A stretch of DNA of 64,000 nucleotides from Propionivibrio sp. GTDB taxonomy: Bacteria > Pseudomonadota > Gammaproteobacteria > Burkholderiales > Rhodocyclaceae. Positions 61,973 through 64,000 of this stretch are shown here, one piece after another. Each line of letters starts with the position of its first letter. Position 1 is the first letter of the stretch. Where the stretch lies: the NCBI GenBank assembly GCA_016705685.1, contig JADJLB010000001.1, forward strand, positions 248,001 to 312,000, given 5' to 3'. A program made the position numbers and the translations under genes. Under the pieces are notes generated by a model. The model searched no databases, was not told the DNA's origin, and worked only from the letters and a program-made list of their open reading frames with translations.

Positions 61973-62581
61973 ATGTTCGGACACCTTTACATTGTTTCAG
62001 CCCCGTCGGGAGCAGGGAAGACAACGCTGGTACGCCTCTTGGTCGAAAAAGATGCCGCTATTCGCGTATCCACCTCCACAACGACGCGGAAACCACGACC
62101 AGGCGAACTGGATGGACGCGAATATCACTTTAGTGACGTAAAACGTTTTCTTGAAATGGCCGACCGCGCCGAGTTTATTGAGTGGGCAGAGGTCCACGGC
62201 AATTATTACGGCACATCGCAACGCTGGATCGAGAAGGAAATTACTGCCGGGCATGATGTTCTACTGGAAATCGACTGGCAGGGAGCACAACAGGTGCGCC
62301 AGACTTTTCCGGAAGCCATCAGCGTATTTATCATGCCCCCGTCGCTGGAGGCGCTCAGTGACCGGCTGTCCGGCCGGGGCACCGACTCCACTGAAACCAT
62401 TGCCCGTCGAATCGCCGCTGCGCGCGAGGAGATGAGGCATGTGGTTGAATTTGACTATGTTATTATTAACGACGACTTAGCACAGGCGCTCGGCAACCTT
62501 CAGTCCATCGTCAGCGCCTCGCGACTGCGCTATCCAGTCCAGCGCCAGCGCCACGCCGCGCTGTTCGCCTCACTGCTCTGA
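61973..62581 (+). CDS. gmk: Guanylate kinase
   Basis: A 202-residue enzyme that phosphorylates GMP to [22 protein letters not shown] holds the P-loop; [20 protein letters not shown] and [20 protein letters not shown] are the GMP-binding and Walker B-like parts. The ATG at 61973 gives the usual N-terminus; a TTG frame begins five codons earlier. It heads the gmk-rpoZ-spoT set. Confidence 0.96.
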   Translation: MFGHLYIVSAPSGAGKTTLVRLLVEKDAAIRVSTSTTTRKPRPGELDGREYHFSDVKRFLEMADRAEFIEWAEVHGNYYGTSQRWIEKEITAGHDVLLEIDWQGAQQVRQTFPEAISVFIMPPSLEALSDRLSGRGTDSTETIARRIAAAREEMRHVVEFDYVIINDDLAQALGNLQSIVSASRLRYPVQRQRHAALFASLL

Positions 62582-62597
62582 TTTTAGGACGAAGCCC

Positions 62598-62804
62598 ATG
62601 GCACGAGTAACCGTAGACGACTGCATGCAATCCATACCCAACCGTTTCCAGATGACCCTGGCCGCCACGTATCGCGCGAGACAGATCACCGCCGGCGCAT
62701 CGCCGATGGTCGATATCGACCGTGACAAACCGACAGTGATTGCCTTGCGTGAGCTCGCGCTTGGCTTGTACGGCCTGGAAGTTCTAAACCGCAGTCACGC
62801 CTGA
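62598..62804 (+). CDS. rpoZ: RNA polymerase omega subunit
   Basis: A 68-residue protein. [40 protein letters not shown] and [15 protein letters not shown] are the conserved omega blocks; the arginine-rich helix binds beta-prime. It lies 16 bases after gmk and before spoT, the standard order in proteobacteria. Confidence 0.96.
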   Translation: MARVTVDDCMQSIPNRFQMTLAATYRARQITAGASPMVDIDRDKPTVIALRELALGLYGLEVLNRSHA

Positions 62805-62831
62805 GCCAGGCAGACTACGCGGTGTGCCATC

Positions 62832-64000
62832 GTGAATACCGACGCTACGGCCATCAGTATTGCCAGTGGCTCTGCTGCAGACGCGAAGCCGGGTAACACA
62901 AATTACACGAATGCAGACCCGGCATTCCGCGTTTTCGTCGACACACTAAGTTATCTCGAACCAGAAGAATTAGCGCTCGTTATCGAGGCTTATCGCTTCA
63001 GTGAAGAAGCGCACCAGGGGCAGACTCGCCTCTCCGGTGAACCCTATATCACCCATCCGCTGGCGGTGGCTGGCGCTTTGGCCGAGTGGCGGATGGATTC
63101 CCAGGCGATTATTGCCGCCCTGCTCCATGACGTCATGGAAGACACGACGGTAACCAAAGCCGAAATCGCCGCGCGGTTTCAAAAACCGGTGGCCGATCTG
63201 GTCGATGGGCTTTCCAAACTCGAAAAGATCGAGTTTCAGTCCTATCAGGTCGCACAGGCGGAAAACTTCCGCAAAATGCTGATGGCCATGGCGCACGATC
63301 TAAGGATCGTGATGATCAAGCTTGCCGACCGCCTGCACAATTTGCAAACGATGGCGCATGTCCGCCCAGACAAGCGTCGTCGCATCGCCAGAGAAACGCT
63401 GGAAATTTACGTTCCCATCGCCACCCGTCTCGGCCTTAACAATATCTCGCGGCAATTGCAGGACCTTGCCTTCAGGCACGTCCATCCGATGCGTTTCCGG
63501 GTACTGAAGCGGGCGATCAATGCCGTTCGCGGCAACCGGCGCGAACTGCTCTCAAAGATTCTGGATGGCATACACAGCAAGCTTCATGAAGAGAACATAG
63601 AGGCTGGCGTTTTCGGCCGCGAAAAAAGCCTGTATTCGATCTATCGGAAGATGGCCGAGAAACACCTCAGCTTCTCACAAGTCCTCGATATTTACGGTTT
63701 CCGTATCATTGTTCGCGACATACCGACATGCTACCTGACCTTGGGCGCCCTACACGCCCGTTACAAACCGGTTCCCGGGAAGTTCAAGGATTACATTGCC
63801 ATTCCCAAAGGCAATGGCTATCAGTCACTGCACACAACGCTTATCGGCCCCTATGGGACTCCCATCGAGATCCAAATCCGGACCCAGAGCATGCATAATT
63901 TGGCTGAGGAGGGGATCGCCTCGCACTGGCTGTACAAGGACAGCGAAGAGAGTGGCGCCCATCTTCAGGTGAAGATGCACAAATGGCTCCACTCGCTGCT
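62832..64000 (+). CDS. spoT: Bifunctional (p)ppGpp synthetase/hydrolase SpoT (3' end outside window)
   Basis: At least 389 codons from a GTG at 62832 to the window edge; a stop in frame overlaps the rpoZ stop, and no other start codon lies between. The hydrolase domain has ITHPLAVAGALAEWRMDS and the HD motif ALLHDVMEDTTV, both intact, so hydrolysis is expected. The synthetase domain shows YSIYRKMAEKHLSFSQVLDI, DYIAIPKGNGYQSLHTTL and EIQIRTQSMHNLAEEGIASH. Position after rpoZ marks it as SpoT and not RelA. Confidence 0.95.
   Translation, partial: MNTDATAISIASGSAADAKPGNTNYTNADPAFRVFVDTLSYLEPEELALVIEAYRFSEEAHQGQTRLSGEPYITHPLAVAGALAEWRMDSQAIIAALLHDVMEDTTVTKAEIAARFQKPVADLVDGLSKLEKIEFQSYQVAQAENFRKMLMAMAHDLRIVMIKLADRLHNLQTMAHVRPDKRRRIARETLEIYVPIATRLGLNNISRQLQDLAFRHVHPMRFRVLKRAINAVRGNRRELLSKILDGIHSKLHEENIEAGVFGREKSLYSIYRKMAEKHLSFSQVLDIYGFRIIVRDIPTCYLTLGALHARYKPVPGKFKDYIAIPKGNGYQSLHTTLIGPYGTPIEIQIRTQSMHNLAEEGIASHWLYKDSEESGAHLQVKMHKWLHSL

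Noticed and set aside
1-64000. CRISPR array, insertion sequence or prophage
   Set aside because: No regular short repeats, transposase, integrase or phage structural genes were seen.

Overview
The window looks like chromosomal DNA of a betaproteobacterium, most like the Rhodocyclales. The inference rests on the housekeeping genes on the right (thiS-thiG-trmB, hemW-rdgB-rph, PP2C phosphatase-Ser/Thr kinase-yicC, gmk-rpoZ-spoT) and a PhaM-type polyhydroxyalkanoate granule protein. No species name can be read from the sequence.

Positions 1 to about 41,900 form one very large surface-polysaccharide cluster, all on the minus strand, so it is transcribed from right to left and runs off the left edge. 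At its head (right end) lie a MarR-type EPS-associated regulator and a NusG/RfaH-type antiterminator. They are followed by a 160 bp leader that carries an ops-like element (GGCGGTAGCGTG), then a PglK-like ABC flippase. Next comes a legionaminic-acid-type block: legB, legI, an SDR, legG, a PtmE-like nucleotidyltransferase, the WbpG/HisF/HisH amidotransferase trio, legF and a divergent NeuB-like protein. A block of poorly known genes follows (APH-like kinase, two GT-B-like proteins, two methyltransferases). A second nonulosonate-like block comes next: PseB, an aldo/keto reductase, a cytidylyltransferase-aminotransferase fusion, an RmlD-like reductase and a third NeuB. After a GT2, an MBOAT/SGNH acylation pair and a LIC12162-type transferase come methyltransferases, an acyltransferase, a GT4, and a CDP-glucose-derived deoxysugar block (cytidylyltransferase, 4,6-dehydratase, cupin epimerase, SDR). 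The left end holds GT2, methyltransferase, DegT-like, FemAB-like and deacetylase genes and a GT2-methyltransferase fusion cut by the window edge. Many neighbours overlap by a few bases, which suggests long coupled operons.

Positions 42,000 to 53,600 are mostly housekeeping: phaM, a membrane methyltransferase, tRNA-Gly(CCC), thiS-thiG-trmB, a TonB-like protein, an exported ankyrin-repeat protein, hemW-rdgB-rph, a PP2C phosphatase with a Ser/Thr kinase, yicC, and a HigBA-type toxin-antitoxin pair.

Positions 53,700 to 61,400 hold an unusual envelope/signalling island. On the plus strand are a CHASE2 adenylate cyclase and a FecR-like exported protein. Facing them on the minus strand is an operon of a COG3014-type lipoprotein, an exported caspase-like protease with a YcfL-like C-terminal domain, a stand-alone YcfL-like paralogue of that domain, an LpoB-like lipoprotein and a second exported LpoB/CsgG-like protein. 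This is the best candidate for an undescribed system. The right end holds a small exported protein, gmk, rpoZ and the start of spoT, which is cut by the window edge. No insertion sequence, prophage or CRISPR array was seen, and no gap exceeds about 220 bp.
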